DNA of 64,000 bases from Cryptomeria japonica. Taxonomy: Eukaryota > Streptophyta > Pinopsida > Cupressales > Cupressaceae. The notes below the pieces were generated by a model. That model had not been told where the DNA came from and made no database searches. It worked only from the letters and a program-made list of their open reading frames with translations. Location: assembly GCF_030272615.1 (NCBI RefSeq), contig NC_081412.1:542890335-542954334 (forward strand), in the 5' to 3' direction. The stretch's first letter is position 1, and every line of letters starts with the position of its first letter. Shown in pieces: positions 38,309 through 50,300 of the stretch. The translations under genes were made by a program, and so were the position numbers.

Positions 38309-39481
38309 TATTAGGCCCAATATGGAAAGCTAATGTACTGAGAGGGGAGGGGTAAATTAGTACTCCAAAACTTTTCTTTACTAATAACCTTATTGTTATG
38401 CATAAACAGAATAGTGCAGTAACATAAAATAAAGTTAAAACAAACAGATAACAATCATACATGATTCACTCCATAACACATATATTTTGGTCATGCAGAA
38501 ACTCTTGGTTAGAGAGAAAAACTGCAATGGGGATGGCACCCACAACTTCACTACTGCAATAATAAAGATTGCTCGATTAGAGCTACATTTAGCTATTTTT
38601 GATAGCTTACCTTGTTAGGAGTAACAAGATCTATTAGATCTACCTTACTAAAGGATTTTACAACACTATATAAATGTTGCACCTGGTTAGAGGATTTACA
38701 ATTTATAGACTTGGTTAGAGTCTTTTACCCTATTAAAGGTATCTCTTTCAACTTCACAATTTTACAATAAAATCATTACAAATATTTGCAACTTTACATC
38801 TGAAATGTTATAGCAGATTCTATGTGCTCAAAATAAGATTACCTAGCTTGTAGCATACCTCAGTAACCCATATTGTAACTCGGTAAACCCTTCTATTTAC
38901 TCTATTCTTCGACTGTTCACTGATAACCTTCTCGATGACCTCTCTATGTCTTTGTAACAATCTTCCTTCATGCATACACACAGATGCATTCATACATTCA
39001 TTCATTTCTCTCTTCCCATGCTGTATAAATAGATCTCTTACAACGATTATCTTATTCATTGCTTCAATCTTACAAAAAGATTCCTCGAATGAATAACTAA
39101 ACAAAATATTTCATTGGTTAGATTGACCTTGCAATCAAACATAATCATCTAGTGCAATCTCCAATGTAAAAACGATTAGATGTGCCTCGATCTTGTAACA
39201 CGTTTTCATGTGCATGTCCAGATTCAAGGTATCTGGTAAAATGTTTCACTTGGTAAATATCAACTCGGTGAGTTAACTTTACTGCTCGATAGCCATGAAA
39301 CAATTCTTGGTAAACAACTCGATAATACTACGTTCTGTGACTGCTTTCTTCTGTAACCGACTAGACTATTCATACCGACTTCTCTGTGTGTATCGACTAC
39401 ATGATTCGACAATACTAACCGACTAGAATATATATTATGACTTTGGATATAAAACTAATGGCAATTTGATAAGTAGTAACA
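38309..39481 (-). repeat. 3' LTR (left copy), 1173 bp
   Basis: Same length as the right copy, with scattered substitutions. The outer end reads TATTAGG where the right copy reads TGTTAGG, one substitution in the terminal dinucleotide. Confidence 0.93.
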
Positions 39482-39497
39482 ATCTCCCTTTTTGACA
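39482..39497 (-). promoter_or_regulatory. Polypurine tract
   Basis: On the minus strand TGTCAAAAAGGGAGAT directly precedes the 3' LTR start. Confidence 0.75.
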
Positions 39498-39857
39498 TTA
39501 GTTGAGATGTTTGACAAAAACTACGTTCAAAGTCATAACTTAAAAACTATATACTTGCAAAATGACTACACTTGACAAAATATACAATAGTCAATGAAAT
39601 AGTATATGTAGATATACTCACCTTATCATTATTCTATACATAACTCTAAATTTTGCATGTTTAGTTATGTTCTGTGCTTGTGTGCTCTAAATGCTCTGTA
39701 TATTATGCTCGGTATACTTCCCTTGTATACAATACTCAAAACTGTGTTACCAAAACTGTATCACTCCAAATATAGTATTACTCCCCCTTTGCTGGGTATT
39801 ACTTTCTTCTATGTAGTATCATAATATTACTCCCCCTTTTTCACAAACATCAAAAAC

Positions 39858-42800
39858 TTAATTTCCATCCGGAGGCGGTAACTGATCAAAAATAGACTTA
39901 TACTTGGTCCGGGCATCGGTGAGGGCGATTGAGAGTGAATCGTTTACACTTTCCATTAATAAATTTTGTGCTTGAATATCGACGAAGAGTGATATTAAGC
40001 CATCAAGAGTGCTTCCCTCTTGTGTAGTGGATAGGCGTGTAGCTCTGTTGATCTGTTACTATATTGGTGAGAGATGAGGAAGGAATAATGTCTGAAGGGT
40101 CATTATGTCCATCCTAATTTTATGCTCTTCATTCCTGAGCTCTAACTGTTGAACCATGAGCTGTTGAAGCTTTGTATAAAAATTGTGAACTGAATTAGGC
40201 TCGGTGGTCAACTTAGTTGAGAGATCGGTGATCTCTTTCTCAATTGCATCAGTTTTATTTTTGACATCTTTAATGAATAAGGAAAATGTACATAGTTTCT
40301 GGAATAAATAAAGAATATGCTTGAGTTGAGGGGACAACTCAGCAATGAATTTGACAAGTTTTACCTTGCCAACAGCAATGGATTTCTGTACTTCCTCTAT
40401 CATTTTAGCAGTTAGCTCTTTATCCTTGAGCTTTCTTAAGTACTCAGATGCATCAACTCCAGATGTTTCAATCTTATTTAGGAGTTCATCCAATTGAATA
40501 TGGATGGCTGCATCGGTTGACACTGTTGTTGAAGGTATCATTTCTGTTAGTAGTGTCCTAACCTTCTGAAGAACTTTATTCTTCTTCTGTATGGCCAGTT
40601 GCTTCTCCTGTTTGGCCTTTGCTTTGCATAGTTCACCGAATTCAGTGAGTGCTTACCCTTTCAATTTGGAGATGTCTACATTGGGCAACACTATCAGTTT
40701 AGACAAGTCAACTTTGAAACTATGCTTTCTCACCTTCTTTTCTTTTCCTTTGGTCGGTGGCACTAAGACAAGTGCTTGTGAGGCATGCTGACCCTTGGTA
40801 GGTTGCTCGGTAGATGCAACACTTTGGTCAGTTCCTGTAGCCGTTGTAGTGTCCTTAGGTGGCTCGGTGCTAGGGGTCTCAGCTGTAACATTTGCAGTGC
40901 TTGTCTATGCTTGAGATGTCTAATCTTTGGTTGTATCATCTGCTGCTTTAGATTTGGTACCTTCGGTGCCTTGCTCTATGTCCTTGGGAGCTTCAGTTGA
41001 GATAGGTGGCTTCACCGGCGGATAAGGCTGAACTTGTTCTAAGACAGATTCACTAGAGACGATTTTTGCATAGGTAGTGCCTTCAATCATTTCTTGCTCT
41101 GGTTCTGCTTCATTCATTACATCTTCATCAATGTGAATAGTGTCAACTGGGTCTGGACCTTGCTTGGTGACATCAACAATTTCAATTTGAGATTGTTCAC
41201 CGACATCCTTTTATTTGAAGATCTCCTACCACTTGGCTTTTGTCTCATTCTCCACATCAATGTATAGCCCATTCATCAATTTTAAGGCTCTCTATTTGAC
41301 AAGAAATTTAGAATTGTATGTGGTCAAATGCTCCTTGATTTCTGCTATGGACATATCAGGAAATAGATGGACTAGACTTCTTTCTCTTATTTGTCTCTCT
41401 GAGGCCATTGCATATTTCCATCTGTTATCAATATGTAAGTATAGTTCACTCGGAAGTGACTTTGCTAGTTCTAATGGAGCTAGCCGAAACTTCAGAAGTG
41501 TACAGATGACAGCTTCTTCAATTTGTTGCTTCTCATCATTATTCCTAGTCTCATACTTAACATATCTAAATCCTGCAAATCCACTGTATTCTTTAAGATT
41601 GGCACAAAAATTTTCAACACTGTGAATATTTACCTTTTTGCTTTTCACAATCTGAAATTTATTTGCATCATCAGACTCTGTATCACTTGACTCTTTTTCC
41701 AAAATGAATTTCTAATTAGATTTCTTATAGGTCTTGGTTACCTTGGGTGCAGTAATACTCTTCTGTTTCTTACTCGGTGATGCAGCTGATGCTCTGGTGT
41801 TGGGTCTCTTTGTTGGTGGAGTCGGTAGAGCCTTTGAGATGTCTTGTTTCTTTCCTTTTAGAACTTTACCCTTAGGCAACTCTATGCTTAATGTTATTGT
41901 TGCCTCTTGAGCTTCTGATTTCTCTTTGGTAATGGCAAGATTACCTTTGATAGGTGTAGAGGAGGATTCTTCTCCGAATTTCTCAGATAAAACCTTTATC
42001 TTTTTTATAGTTTTTCTTGTTGCCTTAGGTGCTACAATGCTCATTTTTACTTTCTCCTTAACCTCTTCATAGGTTCCATACCTTAATTCAGTTGCATGCC
42101 TTGGCAATGATAAATAGGCATCAATTTGTTGCTATGTTATATCACAATCAATCTCATAACCCATTGGTTGCAATGATTGAGTCCTCGGTTCAACAACATT
42201 TACATAACAATAATCAGTGTCGACTTCAAAACATATATTGTCCTTGTATTTTTCTACCAGTTGTGGTGGAATCCTGTACCTGTTGTGCATTTTCTCTTAG
42301 AACTTGCTGAAGTAATCATCCATGATATCATTAAAGTTATCACCTAACTTCTTGATGAAGTCATTGATCTGATGGGTGATAGGTCAGTGTAGCTCCCATA
42401 CTACTTTACCGACTGAGGGAAAGAACTTCTCAAAGTAGAAAAACATACATACAAGTAGTGAACCGAACTTTAGTGTATTTGCCAAGTTTTTCTTCTTCGG
42501 CTTCCTTATTGTGTTCAGGTTCTCAAACAAGTTCTTTAGTAGTACTTCACATAAATCTACTTTCATTCCCTTCTTCACTATTTTGTAGGCCAAGTCAACT
42601 GCAGCACATGGTACACTGTTTTCCCTTGCAAATTGGAAGAAACAGTAACCAATTACTCTAATTGAAAACTTGAGTTCTGCATCAGTGACATTATTCAATT
42701 TCAATCCTTGGTAATCAGATTCTACTCTAGTTAGACTGATTAGCTCCTTTTGTGATATCATTTTCTATGCTCGTGCATGATCATAGATAGGATACCCGGT

Positions 42801-43205
42801 GATCAGGTGAATGATTTCCTTAGTGATCTTAAATGGTTTCTCTTGTAGCCACATGAAATCATCATGTACTCTGCTCAATACAAACTTAACCCACTGGGGT
42901 TTGAACACATGGGGATAGACTAGGGCTTCAGTTAATCCCTTGATTTTGATATGCTCAAATTTGCTATCCAGTTTGCCATCAGTGAAAAGTTCATCATATG
43001 TGTCACTAATCTCGACATGACCGAGTTCCTCAACATGGTATTTGGTGAAGAATCTAACATCTTCTACTAACAAGACTCGATCTGGGATGAGTGAAAATGC
43101 AGTTTTGTCATCCGGTTCAGAGGCAACTTTGGGAGTCAAAGAATATTTCTGCGAGGGCTTCTCCACATTTTTGACAACTACGGGGTCTTGGATCTTGGGT
43201 AGCAT
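39858..43205 (-). pseudogene. ORF2 of the RT-less LTR element: PMD-like domain protein
   Basis: A single frame of 1116 codons from the ATG at 43205 to the TAA at 39858-39860, broken by about a dozen stops (for example 42765, 42384, near 42298, near 42134, 41712, 41292, near 40059) but with no frameshift. The N-terminal region (about residues 90-280) has FMWLQEKPFKITKEIIHLIT, GYPIYDH, then VPCAAVDLAYKIVKKG and LLKNLFENLN, the pattern of putative plant transposon protein or mobile domains. The middle is Lys/Ser/Pro/Thr-rich and low in complexity. The C-terminal part is helical and probably coiled coil (KIETSGVDASEYLRKLKDKE). No catalytic motif of protease, integrase or RT is present. Function unknown. 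Confidence 0.75.
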
Positions 43206-43727
43206 TGTAGGTTTCGGGTAAGATTTGACAAATTATCCTTAGGGTTTACAAACGACTAATGCTTCACACTCAGTAGACAATAGCAATTTGACTAGATCAG
43301 AAACCAACTAAACAGTGAATAGATTTGATGTAAATACCTCGAAATTCGCTCTGAATGAAGTTTTATCACTTTGATTCGCTCTGCTCTGCTTCTAAAAAAC
43401 TTGGTGAATGAAAATGATCGTGAAAACACTTTTAAGTACTCAAAAATACCTTATTGGGCTCCGTGCAAATTAGGTCAAGACATTAAATGCACTTGGTTCA
43501 CCTTTTATCGATTGACTCCTTTTTTCATTTTAACCGAGTAACCAACTTTCCTTTATTAACCGACTTGACAGGATTCCTGTATACACCGACTTGACAGGTT
43601 TCCTGTATAGTATATAAACTGACTAATTGCATCTCAACTATGCAGATTTTGAATTTTGTACATAATAGAATAGGAACTATTATGATTTAACCTTTAGAGA
43701 ATGCAGTCCCTTCATACCTTTTCTTGA
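43206..43727 (-). promoter_or_regulatory. Inter-ORF region with TATA-like box
   Basis: 520 bp separate the gag-like ORF from ORF2. On the minus strand a TTTATATAC box lies at about 43613-43621, some 400 bp before the ORF2 ATG. Just beyond it is a two-copy repeat of about 28 bp (GACTTGACAGG(A/T)TTCCTGTATA). It may hold a separate promoter or leader for ORF2; this is inference. Confidence 0.35.
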
Positions 43728-45080
43728 CTAATTTGAAATAGGTGCACCTAACTCGGTAAGTAAGGTTCTTTCTTCATCTGACATAATTTCCTTCTTTTTC
43801 CAAATCTTTTTGAATTTTTCTTTTATCTCTTCAGTGTCTCTTCTAGGTTGATCTCTGCAATCTCCAGCTAAATGTCCAACTTTGTGACAATGAAAACATG
43901 CCATACCAGGATTTCTCCATGATCTTCGGTTGTTTATTCCAAACCTTATAAAACAGTTGGCACTAATATGTCCATATCTTCCACAATATTTGCACCATAT
44001 CCTTGTATTGTAATCCCATGGTACTGCTGCATATTGTCGGTAAGGATCTGTGTGAGTTTGGCAGCCTCTAGTGTTTGCTCAGTGTGGATACTGCATGTGG
44101 TTCTTTTTCTTAGACCAACACTTCTCGGTACTATGTCCATATCTATTACAGTTTCTACAAAACCCTTTGAATTTTGCCTTCTGATAGTTGTTAACAGACT
44201 TTGTCCTACATTGATTAGATGTGTGACCATATTTATTGAAATTGTAACAATATCCATTGGGCTTAGTGATATTCGGTTGCTTACCTTTTCTGATCTGGCA
44301 TATGTTGGCAGTATGATCTTGATTTCCATAGTAGTAACAAATAGGCTTCTTCCCTTTGATGTTATTCCTGTTTCTAGCTTGCTTTGATGATTCTCCTGTC
44401 TCGATAGTATGAATTCCTTTTTCGGTAGATTCTTTTCCTTTGTAACCGAGTCCTCCATCTTTGTAGGGTCTTCTTGTATTCAGTTGTACATCCAACATCT
44501 TTGATGCTTCATAACTTTTCTCCAATGTTTCTTTGGATTTCTTCTCAGTTTCAAGTTCACTAGTCAACCTTGATACTTCAAGTTTCAATGATTGATTTTC
44601 ATCATTCTTTAGAATTGCTTCATGATGTGCATAACCTAGTTGATCTGTCATATTTTGATGAATACTAGTTAGCCTTATGATTTCATCATCCTTATCAGAT
44701 GCTAGAGCTTCAAGTTGTTGTTTCTCTCTTTGTAGATCTCTTGCTTTATCCTTAGCTATCCTTAATGTATCTAGATTTTCAGTCATCTGTGTACTGGAAT
44801 GTTCATGTTCCCTTTTCATTGCTTTTAGTTGATCAGCCAATGCTTTGTTCTTTTCTTTCAACATTCCAATCATTTCTTCAGTCTCTTTCGATATACTATT
44901 CTCAGATGATGTCTCGATTTGTTCCACTAGCTCTTGAGAATCCTGCACATCATCAGATAATCTTCTCCTTACTTTAAGAGATTTTCACATTTGCCTTTGC
45001 ATGTCTGCAATCACTTGATTTGCATTATCCATCTCTTCTTGTAGATACACAATCCTCTGAGATTGTTGGTAGCCTTCCAT
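43728..45080 (-). pseudogene. Gag-like protein: coiled coil and multiple CCHC knuckles
   Basis: One frame of 451 codons from the ATG at 45080 to the TAG at 43728-43730, about 60 bp inside the primer site. It is interrupted by two TGA codons, near 44985 and at 44079-44081. The N-terminal half is a long heptad-like coiled coil (MLKEKNKALADQLKAMKRE, LQREKQQLEALASDKDDEI). The C-terminal half has five zinc-knuckle-like motifs: CYYYGNQDHTANIC and CYNFNKYGHTSNQC (second Cys replaced), CRNCNRYGHSTEKC, CKYCGRYGHISANC and CFHCHKVGHLAGDC. No UBN2-type capsid domain is seen ahead of the knuckles, unlike ordinary copia gag. Probable role: RNA binding and packaging. Confidence 0.8.
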
Positions 45081-45123
45081 TGATAAGATCTTTCTCTTTA
45101 GGTAGTTAAACCCTTTTCCAAGA

Positions 45124-45140
45124 TTCAAGCTCTAATACCA
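45124..45140 (-). promoter_or_regulatory. Primer-binding site (tRNA-iMet type)
   Basis: On the minus strand TGGTATTAGAGCTTGAA lies two bases after the 5' LTR. It differs from the plant initiator-Met site TGGTATCAGAGC by one base. Confidence 0.85.
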
Positions 45141-45142
45141 AT

Positions 45143-46315
45143 TGTTAGGCCCAATATGGAAAGCTAATGTACTGAGAGGGGAGGGGTGAATCAGTACTCC
45201 AAAACTTTTCTTTACTAATAACCTTACTATTATGCATAAACAGAATAGTGCAGTAACATAAAATAAAGTTAAAACAAACAGATAACAATCATACATGATT
45301 CACTCCATAACACATATATTTTGGTCACGCAGAAACTCTTGGTTAGAGAGAAAAACTGCGGTGGGGATGGCACCCACAACTTCGCTACTACAATAATAAA
45401 GATTACTCGGTTATAGCTACATTTAGCTATTTCTAATAGCTTACCTTGTTAGGAGTAACAAGATCTATTAGATCTACTTACTAAAGGATTTTACAACACT
45501 ATATAAATGCTGGACCTAGTTAGAGGATTTACAATTTATAGACTTGGTTAGAGTCTTTTACCCTGTTAAAGGTATCTCTTTCAACTTCACAATTTTACAA
45601 TAAAATCATTACAAATATCTGCAAATTTACATCTGAAATGTTATAGCAGATTCTATGTGCTTAGAATAAGATTACCTAGCTTGTAGCATACCTCGGTAAC
45701 CCATATTGTAACTCGGTAAACCCTTCTGTTTACTTTTTTCTTCGACTGTTCACTGATAACCTTCTCGATGACCTCTCTGTGTCTCTGTAACAGTCTTCCT
45801 TCATGCATACACACACATGCATTCATACATTCATTCATTTCTCTCTTCCCATGCTGTATAAATAGATCTCTTACAACGGTGATCTTATTCATTGCTTCGA
45901 TCTTACAAAAAGATTCCTCGAATGAATAACTAAACAAAACATTTCATTGGTTAGATTGACCTTGCAATCAAACATAATCTTCTAGTGCAATTTCCAATGT
46001 AAAAATGGTTAGATGTGCCTCAATCTTGTAACATGTTTTCATGTGCATGTCCAGGTTCAATGTATCTGGTAAAATGTTTCACTCGGTGAATATCAACTCG
46101 GTGAGTTAACTGTACTGCTCGGTAGCCATGAAACAATACTCGGTAAATAGCTCGGTGAATACTGCATTCTGTGACTGATTTCTTCTGTAACTGACTAGAC
46201 TGTTCATACCGACTTCTCTGTGTGTACCGACTACATGATTTGGTAATACTAACCGACTAGAATATATAGTATGACTTTGGATATAAAACTAATGGCAATT
46301 TGATAAGTAGTAACA
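45143..46315 (-). repeat. 5' LTR (right copy), 1173 bp
   Basis: Intact TG...CA ends on the element strand. Both LTR copies keep a 94-codon open frame (45937-45653 here, 39104-38820 in the other), most likely by shared recent ancestry and not function. Confidence 0.93.
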
Positions 46316-46321
46316 GAGGGC

Positions 46322-47177
46322 ATCGAGTTCAATATGTCGTTATTGCTATTTCATCGAGAGGGGCCTGGTTATTGGTTTTCCGAATAGAAACCTGACATTA
46401 CTAAGTCATCTTGAACTCAATAGAAGAATTGATCCACCTCTCTTCTCTATTGGTTTATGGTGAGTAGATTGATTTGTTGGGTGGTGAAATCCTCCAATCT
46501 TAGCCCCTCTTCGAATCAAGTATAAAAAAACTGGCAATTGGTCCCATGCAGTGTAGGCTTTAGTAATTATGGATCATAAGATTTTATGTCAAGAATTTCT
46601 AGTTTTTGAAAACATGAATTTTAATTTTTTATTAATTAAATTTAAAATTATTTATTAAATTGTAGAATCTTTAATTTTAAATAATTTATAGAATCTTTAA
46701 ATTTAATTTTAAATTTTGAAACATATAATGTATATATTATTCACTTCAAAGATAAGGATGTAGAAGAACATTTAATCAAAGTTACAAGTTTTCTAGATAC
46801 TTAATATTAAATTTAATTTTAAATTTAGAAACATATAACATATATATATTGACTTCAAGGATATGGATGTAGAGGAACATTTAACCAAAGTACCTAATTA
46901 AAGAGTGAAATAAGAGGATTATTCCTTTCTAAGTGCTCTTAGGTTGGAGGTATGTTTTAGTTTCTTTATTTTTATTCTCACCAATTTTATTAAATTAAAA
47001 AATTATAGTTATATCATTATTTAAATTAATTTTTTAATTGTGAAATAGAGATTCGATATTAAAGTTTTAAATTTTAAGTTAACAAAGGAGATCAAGGGTT
47101 GAAAATTTCTTCCATTTGACTACTTGTATGAATTTTCTTATAGCTATAATTTTCATTACCATTTAATTATTATAATG
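46322..47177. other. AT-rich spacer with diverged local repeats
   Basis: No gene. Two copies of a block of about 85 bp (AATTTAATTTTAAATTT, then AAACATATAA and GATGTAGA(A/G)GAACATTTAA) lie at about 46693-46783 and 46803-46888. The stretch 46960-47192 is similar to 54000-54245 on the far side of the LINE. Confidence 0.6.
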
Positions 47178-47349
47178 TCTCATCTAAAATTTTTATATTA
47201 TAAATCGAGAGACCAAAAAAGATGTTTATACAGATGAGTTCAGGGGAGGCAGGGCCTCAACAATGAAACCAAAAAGAACTAGACGAGTGCCATATACAAT
47301 GCACTAAAAGAAAGCTCCAAAATAAAGATGTACTTGTTGCCATAGGGAA

Positions 47350-50300
47350 CTAGAGGAGGATTTCATCCTGGTCTTCCAGCCATGTGGTCCACCTCTGTGG
47401 TCCTTCCATCTAGACTACCTTCTTGCTTTCCATGATTTGTATGCACATGTCAACCCTGTTGAAGGACAGAGCTCTGGTATCTTGGAGTTCTTTAATCAGT
47501 TTTTTAATTGCACTCTCGAAGGCAGTTTGATTTTCTACGATCCTTGCCCATTCATAACCATCTTGCATCTCGTATGTAAACATGGTGGCTCGGCCTTCTT
47601 TGAGGAATCGTAAGAGTTTGTGTCATTCAACATTCATCAGGAAGCAAACCTGTACAACAATTTTATAATGTGTTGGTTTTAAAAAAAAATCAGTAAGTTT
47701 CCTAGCAGTACCTTGGAACTTCTCCTCATTTCTGAGTTTCCAAATAAACCAAAGGATAAAAGAGGACAAAATTTTCCAAATTAAGTTAGCATCCTTTTTA
47801 ATATTATGGATGAAACTAGTAACTATATCATAAGTAAAGACAAGCTCAGTAATGGATATTCCAAACATTAACTAGATCTCCCTAACAAAAGGGCAGTCAA
47901 GGAAGATGTGCCGAGTGGATTCAGGTTTATTGCATATAGAACAAAGATCATATGCAGCTAGATTATTCCTAATAGGAAATCTATCTAGTAAGAGCTACCA
48001 TCTGAGACACTTGATCTTAGGGGAGATGGGAGATTTCCAAAGGTTCTCAAAGGTTTTATACCAAGTGGTAGGGCTAAGGTGGACATTCCATAGGGTGTCG
48101 ACATGGTCGATCACAGAGGTGTCTTGGTTAAGCAGGTTGTAGATAGCTTTGGATTTAATTTCAGGGAGGGGGGAACCATCCTTCCAAAGGAATGAGAGGT
48201 ACCTATGGGTGTCAACATGAGTGTTCTTAGGGAGATTGAGAGTGTTATAGGCATTCCTAAGCATATTGTACGTCTGCTTATGCGAAGTAGGGAGATTAAA
48301 TTTACTACTAAGTTCCTCCCAGGTGACAAGGTTGTCATTTTCTAGGATATCCATAAGATACTTGATCCCCTTATTATGCCAAAATCTAGCAAATCAACCT
48401 TGGGCTAAGGCCAGTGGCTTAGAGTTGTGGTGGAGGTTCCACCAAATCGACCTTTCAACATGAATAGTATTGTCAAAGTCAATGCTAGAGTTGCAGATAA
48501 GTCCACGCACATGCTCCCAGGCTTACCAGATGGACTTAAAGACCCAAGTGCCTTGGACAGACACCGAGAAACTTCCAGCAAGTAGATCACTGAGTGGCAG
48601 GGCTTTCCATGATTTGGTAGCCTCTGGGAAATCATTTTGAATGTTGTTTCTGATAAGAATCTTCCAAGGTTCTTGCCCATCTAGTGCATGAAATATCCAT
48701 TTGGCGGCAAGGGAGATTCCTTGCAACTTAAGATCCTTAAGGCCCAAACCTCCAAGTTTTTTTATCTAAGTGGCACCAGGACCATTTTATCGCATGGGCC
48801 TTTCTTTTTCCTTTACCATCGGACCAGAGAAAGCACCTAATAGCCTTTTGAATTTCATAAATTTGATAGTTGTTGAACATCCAAACCAAAGAGTAGTAGA
48901 TACTGTATGAGGATAGGATTTTTTGACATACTTGAACCCTACCTGATAGGGAGAGGATCCTATTGTCCCACTTGTTGAGCTTCTTATCAATTTTCCCCTT
49001 ATCCCAGGTCCACATGTCCCGAAGAGAGGGGGAGATAGAGAAGGGGATACTGAGATATTTGATAATCATGTTGGGTCCTCCCCATGAGTACCCGTCTTGC
49101 TGTAGCCAGTCTGGAGGTTCATCCTTCTAGCCAAGTAAAATAGATTTGGAGTTGGAGATCTTGGCTCTAGAGGCTTTACTGAAGGTATCGACTTTTAGGT
49201 TGAGGGAATCTATGTTTTGTCTAGAGAGCTCCAGGAAAAGGGAGGTATCATCAGCAAATTGGATATTCAACAGTTCAGAGTTATCCAGCAGTGCGATGCC
49301 ATGGACTCTAGGAGATAGAGTATCATCTCTAAGGAGATAAAAGAGGGCATCTGAGGCAATAACAAATAGAGCAGGGGCAAGAGGGAAGCCCTGCCTTATG
49401 GATCTAGAGAGAGGAATAGGCTGGGATAGGGTTCCATTAACTTCAATCATGGTGGAAGCATCTTTGAGGAGAATTCGGACATAGTCACAGAACTTGTTAG
49501 GGAAGCCAAAAGCTTGGAGCATCATGAGGATGAAATCCCACTCGACTCTGTCATTGGCTTTCTCAAAGTCCACAAGGAACATGGCAGCGTCTTGGTTAGA
49601 GGTTTTGGCCCATTCCATGGATTCCCAGCTAGTGACAAGATTTTCCAATATGTACCTGCCTTTAATGAATCTAGTTTGGGTAGAGAAAATGAATTTTGGA
49701 AGAATGTTTTCAAGGCAGGTAGCTAAGGCTTTGGCAAGGATTTTATAGGAGACATTGAGGAGGGTGATTGGCCTCCAGTTCTTAATGAGCGCTTTGTCTC
49801 CATCATTAGCGATGAGTTTAACAATACCTTTATTTATGAATTCCCCCAGAGTGCCATTGTCAAGAGCTTCATTGTATATGTCATAGAGGTCATGCGTGAC
49901 CCAGTTAAGATTGGCTTTGTAGAACTCCATAGGGAGACCATCAGGGCTTGGGGCTTTATTATCCTTGAGGGCTTTAATGGCATCGACAATTTCTTGTATA
50001 GAAATCCTGGCTTTGAGGAGGAGAGCATCACCATCAGAGATCCTTTTAGGAATGATGGTACTATATTTGTGTCGAGCCTCTTTCGAGGCCTCATTATCTT
50101 CTGAGGTAAAGAGAGTTCTATGGAACATTTCAAAGGCCTCTTTGATATCATTGAGATCTAGGAGTTCCTTGTTGTCTACAGTTATTCTATCAATTTTTCC
50201 CCTTTTTTGTTTCTGCTTAAGGAGGTTAAAGAAGATTTTGGAGCCTTTATCTCCGAATTGGATCTAGTGGTTGTGGGCTCTAATGAAGGCTCCATTGATT

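Larger units (their letters stand above)
38309..46315 (-). mobile_element. Large non-autonomous LTR element lacking RT and integrase
   Basis: There are two direct repeats of exactly 1173 bp (38309-39481 and 45143-46315), very similar to each other. Read on the minus strand, the LTR begins TGTTACTACTT and ends GGGCCTAACA. The right copy is the 5' LTR, because a tRNA-iMet-type primer site follows it and a purine tract precedes the left copy. The insertion is flanked by GAGGGC (38303-38308 and 46316-46321). The 5.66-kb interior holds a gag-like ORF and a very long second ORF, with no protease, integrase, RT or RNase H motif in any frame I could read. LTR-end similarity to the solo LTR at 15073 and the primer site suggest copia affiliation. 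Confidence 0.9.

Noticed and set aside
45653-45937. 94-codon minus-strand ORF kept open in both 1173-bp LTRs (also 38820-39104)
   Set aside because: The LTRs are nearly identical through recent common origin, so shared openness is no evidence of selection. No domain recognised.
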